Assembly: GCA_905220665.1 (NCBI GenBank)
Contig: CAJNAR010000001.1
Location: forward strand, 248,001 to 312,000
From: Albugo candida
Lineage: Eukaryota; Oomycota; Peronosporomycetes; Albuginales; Albuginaceae
Length of the DNA: 64,000 nt
Direction of reading: 5' to 3'
Made by a program: the position numbers and the translations under genes. Of this stretch, positions 9,596-21,689 are shown piece after piece (position 1 is the first letter of the stretch; each line of letters starts with the position of its first letter). The notes beneath the pieces were generated by a model that had not been told where the DNA came from, ran no database searches, and worked only from the letters and a program-made list of their open reading frames with translations.

Positions 9596-10957
9596 ATGCC
9601 AACACTAAGACGTATGCTTCACTCTCCTTTTTCATTCTATCCGCTATTCTCCCCTATCCCATGGCAAGAATCTCTTTTTTTATCGCCGAACGATTTTCGT
9701 CGGGTAAATGGATGTCCGTACACCGACATCCTTGCCGTAGCTGTTCTCTAAACTAATTATGTCATTAGTTGGCCCAAAGAAGCACGTTCCTTTATGATGT
9801 GGCAGACGGTTCTTCTATTCAGAGTGAGTATACTGTGGATTGCGTTACGAGTATCACACCTTTCGATCTTCTTATGTCAATGGCCATCATGGATTTTTGG
9901 AGTTTGTCTGGTTATATGGATTGATTCCGCCGGAAATCTGCTTCGTGAATTTATTGTAAGGAAGGGATTAAAGGGATATGGTGATCAGGTCGCCGCGGGT
10001 CGTGAAGTAATGTTGCGCGAAGGGAGCACGGTATGTCAAGTAATGAATGCCTCAAGTTGGGAACTGAGTATACACGTATAGCTTGGAAAGATTGTCTTTC
10101 TCGTCCTGTTCATATACAGCAATTACGTGGAAGACGTGCTTGGAGATAATGACTACGTACGCTTTGCATTCTCAGTTGGTTTTTGTGCCTCGATAATGTT
10201 CCCATTTATCCCTTTTGTAAGTGATGACACATACAAACAGACTGTGATGTATCAACGCACTTTTTCTGACAGTTGCGGAATATAATTGGAGCCCATTACA
10301 TGTTGTTCAACAATCTATTGACGTATGGCACTTGGTTGCGTGTCCCTCGAGGTAGCGAATGGGGTCGAGTCGGCACTCCTGTTTTAGGATTTTTGGTACT
10401 CGTTCCAAACTCGAACAATTCCAGTTCGAAAACGTATATACCCGCGCAGGATCTACTGTCCAATACGACCGAAACACAACCCAGTCTCGCACGACCGATT
10501 TGTCTGAGAATTCACCTTCGCCCCACATTGACAGCGAAAACGGTGAGAGCGTTCTTACAGAATCTAGATACATTATTGGATGAGTTGATACGATCTCACG
10601 ACGTGATCGTATCCTCATCTAAAATTGCGCTCAGTGCAAAGAATCTATTACACTCACAGAAGAAATTTACCAAAACTGCACCGTACTCTTCAAAATTCAA
10701 TGTTACTGATCGATATCAAGAACAGATCAATATTATCAAAAGAGCCCGTGGCCAAGAACCTCTGATGGTGCTCGAATGCAAGCAGAAATGGACTGTCTAT
10801 TTACAATTCTTCTTACGTCCGGAAAATGAAGAGGATTTTCTCGACGTGCGTCAAAAGGTATGCTGAATGTTGCAGTTGCAGTTGCAGTTGTGATGAGATT
10901 GTGTGCCAGTGTATCGAAGCGATCGCTCAGCTGAAAGAACAATTCTGCTCTAAATAG
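9596..10957 (+). CDS. Hypothetical multi-pass membrane protein
   Basis: The 3' half is well supported: exon ending 10030, exon 10082-10216, exon 10273-10857 and exon 10910-10957, with introns of 51, 56 and 52 nt and frames that connect. Hydrophobic segments are CLVIWIDSAG, GKIVFLVLFIYSN and FAFSVGFCASIMFPFIPF, followed by a soluble C-terminal region of about 200 residues. The 5' end is uncertain. One model uses exon 9596-9703, an intron to 9768, and a second intron starting at the strong donor GTGAGTATAC near 9822. Another reads straight through 9794-9900, giving an extra membrane segment. I do not recognise the family. Neighbours give no functional clue. Confidence 0.5.
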
Positions 10958-12353
10958 CACAAATTGTGCCAACCGATGGGGCTGGCTCGATTAGGAGTCA
11001 GTACAGCGTCAAGAGAACTACAATGGCTGATTTGAAAGCTTTATTTTGAAGCCTTAGCACACGACAATTGCGGAGGATAAAGTTTACTGTCGTGAATAGA
11101 GATGGCATATTTTTCGAGTTATCACATTGATAGACGATAAAACTCGGTACGTCTGAATGAGAAGAGGAACTCCTACACAAGCTCAAAGAAGGAGATATTC
11201 AATGCAAATACATGCTTAGATGTGACGGAAAGTAAGCTCAGTTTGTTATTATATTCAAACTGAATAGGACTAGGTTGATATGCCGTGCATGTTCTGCCTC
11301 TTATGTACAATCTAAAACCTTGGAGACCCATTAAAATCTGAATTAGAACGCAAACGTTTGTTCAGCATCTATACCTTACATATGATAATTCATTATGTGT
11401 AAGTGATTGGCCTGAACCAGCACTTGAGTAGTATCAGGCCCAGACCAAGAGGTAGATGTATTCAGTAAGGAAGCAGAGTATCGTATAGTCCCTGACACAT
11501 CGGATTGGGTTATTGACGACACTGCGACATATTATGCTGCTATTATGGCACAAAGATAACTTACTCAAAGGTTTGATCGAGACATATACTGCGTGAATCA
11601 TGTTCCCTGTGCCAGTCGTTCCGTACGTGGCTATATCGAAAAGTCGATGTGTCAGCAGCGCTTCCCGAGCATTTCTTCGGAAACAGCGTTCCAAACCGCA
11701 TTATTGCTCTCGTAAGCAAATTGGTGTTGAGATTCGCTTGTATCTGATTTTGTGACCAAGTATGTCAAGAATACCTTTTGAGAATCAAAACCAAAGTGAT
11801 TCTTCTGAAAAGCCTGATAGAAAAGTATTCTCTGATAGTTCTCGTGTTTGAGTATGGTGAGAAATTAAATTGGGTACCCAATGGCATACGTATTCTTTAC
11901 ATGTGTTACTTTTCTCGCGTACGTCTCTACCTCTGGCCAAATACATGGACACTAGCACTCGCTCTTTTGTAATTTACACAAGTTATTGGCTATTATTGTA
12001 AACTATCCTGAGTAACCGCGTCAAAAGCATACAAAAAGCAGCATAAAATTATTGTGACAACCCTACTTGCTCAACTCAGAAATTTTTGCTCTACAATCTG
12101 TCGATGAGTAATTGCGACACATGGATGCCGGTGGAATCCCTCAAATATCTGGACCCCAGCTGTTGGAATGCATATACCGCTCTATGTTCATGACCTACCC
12201 CGTGTGATTCATGTGTGCATACACAAGGGTCTGTATTTTTTACACACATTAATTCTCTATCACACTTTAGACTGTGGATAGAGGTGTTGATTTGGTAAGC
12301 ATTTTGGTCGAGCAAACGCATATTATTGACCGTGCTGCAAATTTGCATATATA
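10958..12353. other. 1.4 kb without a confident gene
   Basis: Only short open stretches are present. On the minus strand near 11694-11550 one reads as a peptide with YGTTGTGNMIHAVYVSIKP, looking protein-like. On the plus strand the overlapping stretches 11440-11560 and 11560-11830 can be spliced through GT...AG pairs. The two readings conflict and neither reached a recognisable family, so no gene is called. It may hold an intron-rich small gene or a relic. Confidence 0.35.
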
Positions 12354-13649
12354 ATGACGGGACACGTTGAGATAGATTGTACCAAAACCAAGGACTCAAG
12401 TCGAGACGACTCCTCGTTGGCTTCAACCTCAAGTATAGAATCAGATCACGAACGACCACGGGGAACGGATACCCAGAGCAAAATCTACAACTCTGAGCAC
12501 GTTTCCACGCGACTTTCCCAACTTTTGCATATCTCATCAGAGAAGGATGACACCACAATTCGAGCAAGTATACATATGGCCAATAGATGGAAGAAAGTGG
12601 GTTACCACCCCTACAAAATGGATGCATCTGGCTATACGGCCCTCCACCGGGCAGCCAAAAAAGGAGATAGTGCTCTTATTAGTGTCCTCCTTTCCATGTA
12701 CGATGGACCGCAACAAGAACTAGCGGCGATTCCTTCCAAGAAGCAAGCACACCTAGCCGTACATTTGGCTGCAAAATACGGTCGACTTGACGCATTACGG
12801 ACGCTGACCACACCTGAGTTTCGATCACTAGTCAACACTCTTGATCGTAGTCGAAATACACCGCTTCATTTCGCGGTCACTTGCAATCGACAAACAGCAC
12901 CGGACCTTGTTCTCACGTTATTATCGCGCGGCGCAGATGTCACAATCAAAAATCGTCACGAGATACTTCCTATCGTAGCTTACATCATGACAACGCAAGA
13001 AGATAATCCCGAGATCGTGACGCATTTGATCAAATATGGATGTGATCCGAACTCGTGCGATGCGGATGGGAATACAGTACTGCATTATGCGGCACAAAAT
13101 GGACTTTGGAAAATAGCGGCTACATTGGTTTCTCATCGAGCTTCGATAGCCTTTCGGAATGGCAAAGGAGAAATGGTGCTGGACAGATTGGCACCACAGC
13201 AGCTCGAGTGGCTCATGAGCTTTGTATCATCATCTCCCGAATGGGTTCCATTCTCGATGCAAAAAACTTGCATGATATGTGCCCGCCGTTTTGGACTGAT
13301 CGTTCGGGTGCATCATTGTCGTCTTTGTGGGCGTATTTGTTGCGGTCCGTGCTCGAACTTTAAGCGTAAATTACCGTTCCAGGTTCACGAACCCGTAAAG
13401 AGAAACCAACGGTCCCCATCCACTATACTCAATATGAGAAGACTCAGTCGTAGTGTATCCTTTTCAAATTTTGAAATTCGTGATACTACGGTTGTATCCG
13501 GGAATCGACTCCACCGTGTGTGTGCAATCTGCATCAATGTGCAATGCAACGCGGTAAACTCAAGTGAAGACGTATTCAAAAGCGTTACTCAGTCAAACAT
13601 GACTCGTTTGACAAAGAGTCAGGTCAGTTATCTCGAGCGTTCACGTTGA
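12354..13649 (+). CDS. Ankyrin-repeat protein with C-terminal FYVE-type zinc finger
   Basis: Intronless, 431 residues. A serine-rich N terminus (1-60) is followed by about five ankyrin repeats (about 90-285) with the usual GYTALHRAAKKGD, NTPLHFAV and GNTVLHYAAQNG cores. From about 302 comes a FYVE/FYVE-like finger: CMICARRFGLIVRVHHCRLC, then GRICCGPCS, and a last pair CAIC near 395. The basic patch RVHHCRLCG is close to the FYVE R+HHCR signature that binds phosphatidylinositol-3-phosphate on endosomes. Ankyrin-FYVE combinations occur widely in oomycetes. Likely an endosomal adaptor; the partner is unknown. A 90-base insert between the third and fourth metal-ligand groups is rich in Ser/Arg. 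Confidence 0.85.
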   Translation: MTGHVEIDCTKTKDSSRDDSSLASTSSIESDHERPRGTDTQSKIYNSEHVSTRLSQLLHISSEKDDTTIRASIHMANRWKKVGYHPYKMDASGYTALHRAAKKGDSALISVLLSMYDGPQQELAAIPSKKQAHLAVHLAAKYGRLDALRTLTTPEFRSLVNTLDRSRNTPLHFAVTCNRQTAPDLVLTLLSRGADVTIKNRHEILPIVAYIMTTQEDNPEIVTHLIKYGCDPNSCDADGNTVLHYAAQNGLWKIAATLVSHRASIAFRNGKGEMVLDRLAPQQLEWLMSFVSSSPEWVPFSMQKTCMICARRFGLIVRVHHCRLCGRICCGPCSNFKRKLPFQVHEPVKRNQRSPSTILNMRRLSRSVSFSNFEIRDTTVVSGNRLHRVCAICINVQCNAVNSSEDVFKSVTQSNMTRLTKSQVSYLERSR

Positions 13650-13781
13650 AGTACAAAATTCTGTGATCAGAAAAAGATTTATCCCAATGCGTCAACATTT
13701 GTGACTCGTGGTACTTGGTATTAAGCTTATCAGTGACTTGTGAGCTTCCTTCCGTTCGTTTCTCCCGTTTTTGTTACGTTA

Positions 13782-15019
13782 TCACGCTTGGTACCCTCCA
13801 TGAGTAGGCAGCATCATTGGTCCGCCATCTTTCATACTGGTAATGTAACGGTTAATAATACAATTCAATAAACTCTGCAATGCGTAATGCGTACCTTTTG
13901 AAATAATAGTAGAGGAAGTCGGCCATCATTAGCATATGACCAATTTGCACTAAAATCACCATGTACCCAACGTGATCTCCGGCTCCTTTTCCTGATAATT
14001 CGTGGTAGGAAAAGAACCAAAACACCTAAGTTCTCATCAGTTTTAGCTTCTCTAGTAAATTGCACTTGAATTACCAAATGCAGAAAGCTTCCAAATGCCA
14101 ACGCGTACACAAAATGCGAAATACAAGACTCCACAGCTCCACCACCCTAAAAACGTATTTAATATACTTGAAGAATTTTCAGCAACTGCACTCACCCGTT
14201 TTTGAAACATGAATAGTTGCGGTAAGATTGCCAATGCCTAAGTTCATACAAGGTCGTAAGTCATTACTTCTTGCTTGTGTTATTTTCAAAGAGTGTCACC
14301 TCAACATATAACGCGATGGTCCATGAAACATCCGCCAGCCAGTTATGATTCAAATTGGGATGAACGATCTAAGAAGATCGCTGAGAAGAGAGTGGTGCTA
14401 TCGCTATGTATGTGATTGTACCATTCCAAAAAGCATGCAAGGTACCAAAATATACAGCGCTCCTAATTCAGTTGGAATATGGAGCCATCCAAACGTATCG
14501 TAACGTAATTCATAGCTTGCATTGTATTGGACCATGATCAGGTAGATAACTCCGCAGCTTAGAAATAATGCACAGATTTCTAGAGCTGAATACAACCAAT
14601 CTCCACTCCGATCGTATGGAAGATATCCTTGAAATCGTAAGATTGATGCGAGTCGGAAAAAAAAGACGCATGCGTATAATTCCACAGTCTTGAGTGATAA
14701 ACCTTTGTGACTATATATTAGCCAGAAAGAAAAACAGCAACCTCAAATTTAACAGCAAACCTGAGACAGATTTTTGAGAAAACGCTTTGAATATTAATAC
14801 TGCGAACCCGAACGCGCGAACAAAAGAGCCAAAGGTCTAAAGTATCACGCACTGTAAGTTACAGTATAGCTGGATGGATTTCGTGCTGCGTACCATCAGA
14901 AAGGAGAAATCTCCATCACTAAATAAATGGTAACAAAATAGCACAAGTACGAAAAAGCCGGACCATATCGCAATATTGCTTTTATGTGTGCTGAAGAAAG
15001 CATTGCTAGTGAAAAGCAT
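13782..15019 (-). CDS. KDEL-receptor-like (ERD2 family) membrane protein, eight exons
   Basis: Exons (minus): 15019-14894, 14836-14761, 14702-14422, 14368-14300, 14237-14196, 14146-14075, 14025-13895 and 13836-13782. Introns are 49-62 nt. The protein has 283 residues and seven hydrophobic segments. Family landmarks are KSVSGLSLKTVELYACVFF, YLPYDRSGDWLY, DVSWTIALYVEAVAILPQLF, MFQKRGGGAVESCISHFVYA and ADFLYYYFKS. The extra N-terminal hydrophobic segment and the end MMLPTHGGYQA resemble the ERD2-related ERP subfamily of plants and protists rather than classical 212-residue ERD2. Such proteins act in Golgi-ER retrieval or an unknown Golgi role. The stop is about 130 bases from the convergent ankyrin-FYVE gene. 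Confidence 0.9.
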
Positions 15020-15179
15020 TGTAAAGTTCGTAGGATCAGCATTTAGAAAGATGCGGTTACGTACGCACTGTATTTGTCCTTGAGCATCGCGATTGCTTTC
15101 AACTGCGGGGACGTTGTTTGAGTGATGCACAGTCCACAATATAGATTGTCGATAGGAGAGTACAATACCTTGCAAAATA

Positions 15180-18100
15180 AAACTACCAGTCTGTCAACTA
15201 TCATCGGCTGTGATTATGCAGAGAAAGTGACTACAACTCCACAGTAGGCTGCACACATCAAATCGATAAAAAGCGAACTTTAGCAGTCGAATTGACTCGA
15301 ACTTCATGTAAAAGTGCTTTAGTTGCCATAAACGGAAATTTTACTCCTATTGGATAAGACGTCGATATTCCCATAAACCGGACTACGGACTGCAACAATT
15401 GACACGTATAGCGATGCCATTATTCCTTCGTATAGATCACTCGCATCTTGAGGGAGAGTGTTCTTCTCTGTGAGGCACAAAACCACTTCTGATGCATTGA
15501 GTCTTTGCCACAAAAACGCAATAGCGCTACTGTAATTAGGTCAACGAGCACGCAGCTCTTGTCACAATCAAAATCCATATATCAGGAAGACGGGTACTCT
15601 TTTGTAAAAGTCGGGCTACAATCATCGACAAGATGGTACTTGGACACTCGCATTGTGGATCAATTTCTCGAGAGAAAGTACTCACTCACTTGAGACCTCT
15701 TTCATGCAGTTCAATGACAGATTTACGCTTCCAGGTACCCGTTGCCTGCTTCGCTTGACTTATAGCTGTAGTATTTGATGCCCTTTGAGCAATTGTATCG
15801 TTCCATTTGCATCCTCGGCTGAAGAACTGGCAGCTCGAAGAAAGTTCGTTAAAGTATCGCTGTGTCCCGCTATTTCTTGTGATAGACCAGGTAGATGTGC
15901 TTTCCTCGGGCTTCTTTGTGTCTTAGAAAATGATTTTTCGAACAGTGCTGTCAGGAGTGAGATTGAAGACTTGACCTTCGATCCCTTGACGCTCTTCGCT
16001 GACAAAACAAGCACGAGATCGAACCAATCGAATCGAGAAAGCGAGTGCGTGCCATCCGGGGAAAAAGGGAACGAGGTCTAATTGCAAATCTGTACCAGCT
16101 CTGCGACATCGTATATTACCGAAAGAATCAGAAATGCCTACAGATCGGACTGAATTGGGTAGTGCTTGCCCTTTTGACAAGCTTCTCGTGATGTCACTGC
16201 CGTTGCAAAACACGTAAAACTTCCTTCTGCTACCAAATGAAATGCATATTGATAAACCTTTTTTGAAAGTCGTCATCATTCGAGTGCTGATAGTGTTTCC
16301 TCGTATCGAACGAACGCATCGTTGCATGTATTGAGGTATCATTGTTTGTCTCTTGTGATTGCTTTTGCTGCATAGTGAGATATGCGTCATGCATTTAACC
16401 ACAGCTTCGCTCATGGTTGCCCATAATGCAGCAAAGTCTTTCATGCTCACTAGAGTCCATCAACGAAAAACTTGGTTGAAACCCTTCTGTCGTGTAAACG
16501 CACGGTTTCTTGACAATATATTTCGTAACTGAAAGTACCAGTGCCAGTATTCCCTTGCATGGGGCACTTGCTGATTGAAGGAACTGGTCATCTGACGTAG
16601 TCAGATTTTCATATCTGATTGATCGCGATGCACATTAGCCAAAATATACTCCAGCACGCCAGCTTGCTAGAATGCGTCGCCATCCAGTGATATCCACAGT
16701 GCATCACAACATGCTCTGTATCTGATTCGTGTAGGTGTACGCTGGTCAGAATGGATTCCGCTAAATTTTCAAGTTATTGGAAAGGTACAAAGCCAATTCT
16801 TCGGTCCAAATAGCAACGAAATATCGTAATAGCCCGACACAGCATTCCTTCATTGCCATCACGTCTTCCACTTCATCCCAAAGCTTTGGAAGGTGACATA
16901 TAACGCATGAAAAAGTAAGGCATAAAATTATACCCGCTTCTGTGATGTTAAAAAGCAATTCGCTTCTTATTTCCTGAATGTGCAGCTCCACTGCATATGA
17001 TCTTTCTGTTAATAGCTCCACAATCAGCGACTCCGTGTGCTGTCTGTCCATGACCAGCGTTGACATTGAAAGCGTCCGTGTCGTATTCCAATAAATTATT
17101 CGCAGTGATCTACAATTGTCGACGTTACTTGATTCGTTCGTCTCAGACTCCTGGCTTGAGAAGACGTGTAATGCTCCATATTGTGTACAAAATATTGTAG
17201 ACACAAGGAAGCTTCTCGGATGTCCAAATTGTCATAGCATTCGACTATTCCAGACCGATCGCCTAAATGTGCCTTAAGTTTAAATGCTGTACAGCGTTTT
17301 CAGTTTCTTCTCCTCGGCGTCTCTAAATCCTATATACACTTGACTTTAGACCAAAAAGAACATTTGTATCCCGCAAATCTCCGACAATCTTACGGGCCTC
17401 TTTAGATTGCTGCAGTGTCACAATCATGCTCCAATGTGTCTGAATGTTTCTCCAATTCCCAGCATAACATTATTAGCTGTACAGCCTGCAGATCTTCATC
17501 TTCTTCATCCCATGACCGGTGATGCGACTTTTAAGGCCAGCTTTTTCTCTCTTGATAAAGTTTCTACCTGCCGTTGAAGGGCAAGTCCGCCTCAATATGT
17601 CGCTGCAGCTTGTACTAGCCGATGTCATAATCCGAGTCGGTATACTTCACATCAACTTCGGAAGAGACCAGCACGTTCAATGTGTTTGATGGTGCATGAA
17701 GAAAGCGTTTTCCACGAAGCAAACATTCCATTAACCATCTCATACCCAGCATTCTGTAGAACGAGCAGCAGATACGTAGTGATGAATCTGATTTAGATCG
17801 AATGAAGCAACCAAAGAGGTTGTGATCAGAGATACTTGGATATAAACGCTTGGCAAGCTCCCATTTCTTTACCATCCACCTGTCGACTTTGTCTTCAGAA
17901 AGGTGCATCAATTGATATGATGCCAACACAAATCCTAATCTAAGGTCCAAACACCAAAACCATCAATTTTGACTTTTCGTTCTGTACCAACAGTCAGTAA
18001 CGGCGTTATATCGCTATTGGAGTCGAATAATACATTGTGATTCTCTTTGTCGCTTTCGCTTTTCAGTCTATCATGCAGCAGCCTTAATTGAAAGTGAATG

Positions 18101-18190
18101 ATTATGTGGCTGTAGTTGATGTTTATAGTGCGTCCCATTTTCGCCGATGCTTTCCGATGCGTCTTCGATTGGCAGATGATTTTGCCCAAT
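15180..18190 (-). pseudogene. Broken coding region, possible decayed helical-repeat gene
   Basis: The minus strand has a series of protein-like stretches in changing frames, separated by stops and one-base shifts. These include 18138-17940, 17950-17615, a coiled-coil piece near 17610-17350, 17204-16761, 16450-15923 and 16078-15760. Several read like ARM/HEAT repeats, for example a helix pair ending MKECCVGLLRYF, then ESILTSVHLHESDTEHVVM, then, one frame over, AGVLEYILANVHRD. Some breaks coincide with plausible GT...AG introns, but many do not, so a simple intron-rich gene does not explain it. I see this as a decayed gene of unknown identity, possibly ARM-like. An intact gene that I failed to splice remains possible. 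Confidence 0.35.
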
Positions 18191-19921
18191 GATGAGCTGC
18201 ATTACTTCTATTGAGAGCCTTATTCTGATTCCACAAAAGTATAGAGTTTGTTTTTATCGGTACAGACCTAGGTACGCGGACGTAAGGGAAAACGAAGCAA
18301 AAAATACTGGACGGCTTGAAGCCCTTTGTTATTTGTGCATGATTCGCGATTAGATGGGATTTGCCTACAAAGTATCATAATTTTTTTTTCGCCATTTGTA
18401 CATTGGCTAAAACATACATGGGCAATTTGAGACTTTCTTGACTGATTTACTTATTAGTACACGCGACATTGCTCAAATATTTTCGATCCAACTAATCTCA
18501 GCGTAGTAAGTTCATTATTGTTTACGTCTTTTTTTCGAATTACCGCTCTGGATGATTGGCTACAAAGACAACAGTATTGTACGGTGCATGACACTTGAAA
18601 CCAGCAAACTCTGATTTTGAATGGCTAATCTTAGGATCATTTATCCCTCATAGTATAATGAGTTTCAACCTGCGGCTTTTCTGAGCACCTCTATTGACAG
18701 TTTCCTACCAAATTTTCTCCAATCCTAGCAAAATAAAATTCAGACGACTTTTGCAACGCTAAACTCAATGAAAAGTTGAGATAATGATAAAAAAAGACTT
18801 GTGCAGGGGAGCTTAAGGCATGCTCTTTGTTGCCAAAGGCTTCGTTTCTGTGTAATTTGTATTCGGGCTAAGCCTTAGCGATCCTTCCAGGCCACTAAAG
18901 TTGCTGCTTTTATGTGACATGCAATATATTCAGCCAACAGGTCAACACAACACTTACGAGCCGTAAGAATGTCGCAGAGACTCGTAACAATCTGACACCC
19001 TGAGAGATTGCGGTTGTCTTTTATTGCATCACAATTTGAGAGTGAGATTATGAATAGCTGGATTTATTTTAACCAATTCGTTTCAAAAATTCAGAAAACA
19101 CATTCGAAAACTTGCCAGGTTTATCTGTAGTAGCCACTTACGCGTAATAAAGAATCGTATTTGCGACTCGTGTTTTGTGTCGAAGTGAAAATACAGACGA
19201 TGCACTCATTACCTTGAGCTTCAATAAAGACAAGCACGTATGCAAGCGTATGTAATTAGTAAGGAACTCGGAGCGTCGAGTAGCACATTGCTGTACACAA
19301 CCATCACTAAAAAAAACTGGTTTGTTACAACAGACCCTGTCAACTTGCATTAGAAGTAAAGTTATCTTTGGTTAAAAACAACTTGTACCGAACATTGATG
19401 TACATTATTGACTTGACTATATTATCGTAAAGTCCCCTAGCCTGTTTGCAAAAACAGGTATTACGATACGCCCTAACCGCCTTTGAGAGAAATAGAAGCT
19501 GACGTAGTCTCGCCTCTTCTGCAACGGATGACGTGTGTGCTTGTATGTACCCATTATCCCTACCATACATCTCCTCGATATACTATTCCTAGATCCTAGA
19601 TGAGAGGGGAAGCAATATCACGTCGTTAGTGTGCCATATTAAAGTAGGATGGAAACTTATGATCACAGCGACTATTATGCCACGCATGTATTCCGCTCTC
19701 GATAATGCACGAGTCAGATCGTTTACGGGGCTGCATTCTATCCAGCAAACGTAGTACTGTCGTGTTTACACGATTAACAAAGTCGTAATCTTTGAGAGTC
19801 GAACAACTGGATTCATCCCGCTAGTCCCACTCCTTCATCCCGAAGGAAAACAAAACAGGTAGATCGGGTACTCACTTTTCAAAACTATTCTAACTACGCA
19901 AGACTTTTGGATCTATTATCG
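18191..19921. other. 1.7 kb without a recognised gene
   Basis: AT-rich with dense stops. Two adjacent minus-strand open stretches (19570-19340 and 19350-19138) overlap slightly in different frames and encode unrecognised polar peptides. They may be exons or relics. The right part must contain the promoter of the secreted-protein gene at 19922. Confidence 0.35.
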
Positions 19922-20525
19922 ATGATGAACCACTACTTTATCAAAGTTCTGGCAGTGCTCGGGTGTATATTGGTCGACTTGAGTCCGCAGTGCTCAGCAG
20001 GACAGTCATCGTCAAGGATCAAACCAGAACGCTCGATCCCACCTCTTGAAGAGTCAATCTTGTATATAGAATGTGAAGATTACGATATGTGGACGGACGC
20101 ATTAAAACCATTTGAAAAAGCAAGGAATGAACAATTTGATCCATTCAAAGTTACTACTGAAGAGATAATTGCTCTTGTGAATTTACGCAAGGCCCCGATT
20201 TCATTCAAACACAGCCTTGTCGAACACACTATCAACAACAATCCAGAGAATTCGTTTGTGAAATGGTTGAAAGCGAGGTTCTATATCCAGGAAAGAGTTG
20301 GTACATTACGTGACTCGCAAAACAAAGAACTTTCAAGTAATGTTGTATAGCTGTCAACGCATTTAATAATTTTAACACCGGTTCATTTATGTAGAAGTTC
20401 AACTTAAGGAAGTCAGAAAAAAGGAACAGGAAGTACTGAAGGAAGTGAAAAATATGATCGAGATTGAAAAAGAAATTCATGCCGCGCTGAAAAATCCTAG
20501 ACCCAAAAGTATCTCAACTGCTTAG
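19922..20525 (+). CDS. Small predicted secreted protein, two exons
   Basis: Exons 19922-20336 and 20395-20525, with a 58-nt intron whose junction restores one clean frame; 181 residues. The N terminus is a textbook signal peptide: charged MNHYFIK, a hydrophobic core VLAVLGCILVDL, and a small-residue cleavage zone around QCSAGQ (about residue 25). The mature part is charged and mostly helical. Its last 45 residues form a Lys/Glu-rich coiled-coil-like segment (VRKKEQEVLKEVKN). No RxLR, LFLAK or CHxC motif is visible. It resembles no family I know. In a pathogenic oomycete a short lineage-specific secreted protein is a candidate host-interacting protein, which is inference only. It stands alone in a gene-poor region of broken genes. 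Confidence 0.65.
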
Positions 20526-21689
20526 GGTGCCAAGCCTATGGTGCTACATAGAGTTCAACAGATCTTATTCCGCACACTCAGTCATTCGAAGGCAGCACTA
20601 CAATCAGCATATCGTTTTTCACTCCAGATTAATCCTCCTCTAGGAAATCTGCTTGCATAAATTCTAATAGCATGAATCTATTCATTTTGGAAATAGTTGC
20701 GTTTTTATGTTGCTGTTTCAAATCAAACTCCAACTATCGACGATAACTTGCACATCGAGGCGATTCATATGACGACCCCTTTTCGATCTTAGTGTATATC
20801 TCTCACTCTGACGCAATCTCTATTTCTCTCACTCTGTACTTTTAATCACCATTCCGAGTCTCAAGCAACTATCATATCATATGGTTTCCCATTTTCATTG
20901 GTGTATCACATAGCAGAGTTTTGCTGTATATGCTTCGCCAGTGCTAGAAATACGCTATTACAAATGGAAGCCGCGAAGTGACTAGACGAGAGCGCATTTT
21001 GAGACCGCTCGGCAATGTGACTTCCCCTTTACTATCACCTACATGACGCCGTGTTTATAGCAGGTGCGTTGCTACTGTAGTGATCACGGGGAACTCGACC
21101 CCACCACGTTGGAATTTGCTAGGATCGTAAATGGCCAAGCGTTAAGACTGTTATTTAGACGCATGGGAGGACACAGGAGTTAGTATGTACTGCATTGGAC
21201 ACTTAACCGGAAAATGATGCGAATATCAGGATAACTTTTAAAGAACCCGTTGCTGCATACAGCGTTAGTATCTTTGTATCCCACCTCCCCAGATGGACTG
21301 AATCGCTCCTTCCAAAAAACTGGGGCAAGAAATATGATCGAAAATGTGTCTTGCTTCAAATTTCAGCAATAAATGTGAGGTGGGTGAAACAAACTCACAG
21401 CCACGCTAGTTTGTTGATCGGAAGTTCTGCATTGTGACAGAATCTGCCAAAACCTAGCTTCCGCTACGATAGTGCAACCACAAAGACTCTGTACGCTGCT
21501 CCGTTTTACTTGTGAGATGAACTGTCGAAATCTAAAGTGGATGGTACCCTGATATTCTTGAAGAGAAGATTTACTAGTCCGATGACGCATCACCTGTGAT
21601 CAATCCTAATGGCAATTCCTCCTTAATCAAAGGCCATATTTAGAAGTTACCTCTCCTTCATTTCAGATTCACTCCCTTCTATCGTAATT
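20526..21689. other. 1.2 kb without a recognised gene
   Basis: No coherent reading frame on either strand and no repeat that I could match elsewhere in the window. The right end may include the far 3' remains of the adjoining synthetase pseudogene. Confidence 0.4.

Noticed and set aside
15923..16450. 175-codon minus-strand frame as a stand-alone gene
   Set aside because: It overlaps a second, better protein-like frame (16078-15760) and neither connects to neighbours; kept only as part of a broken region.
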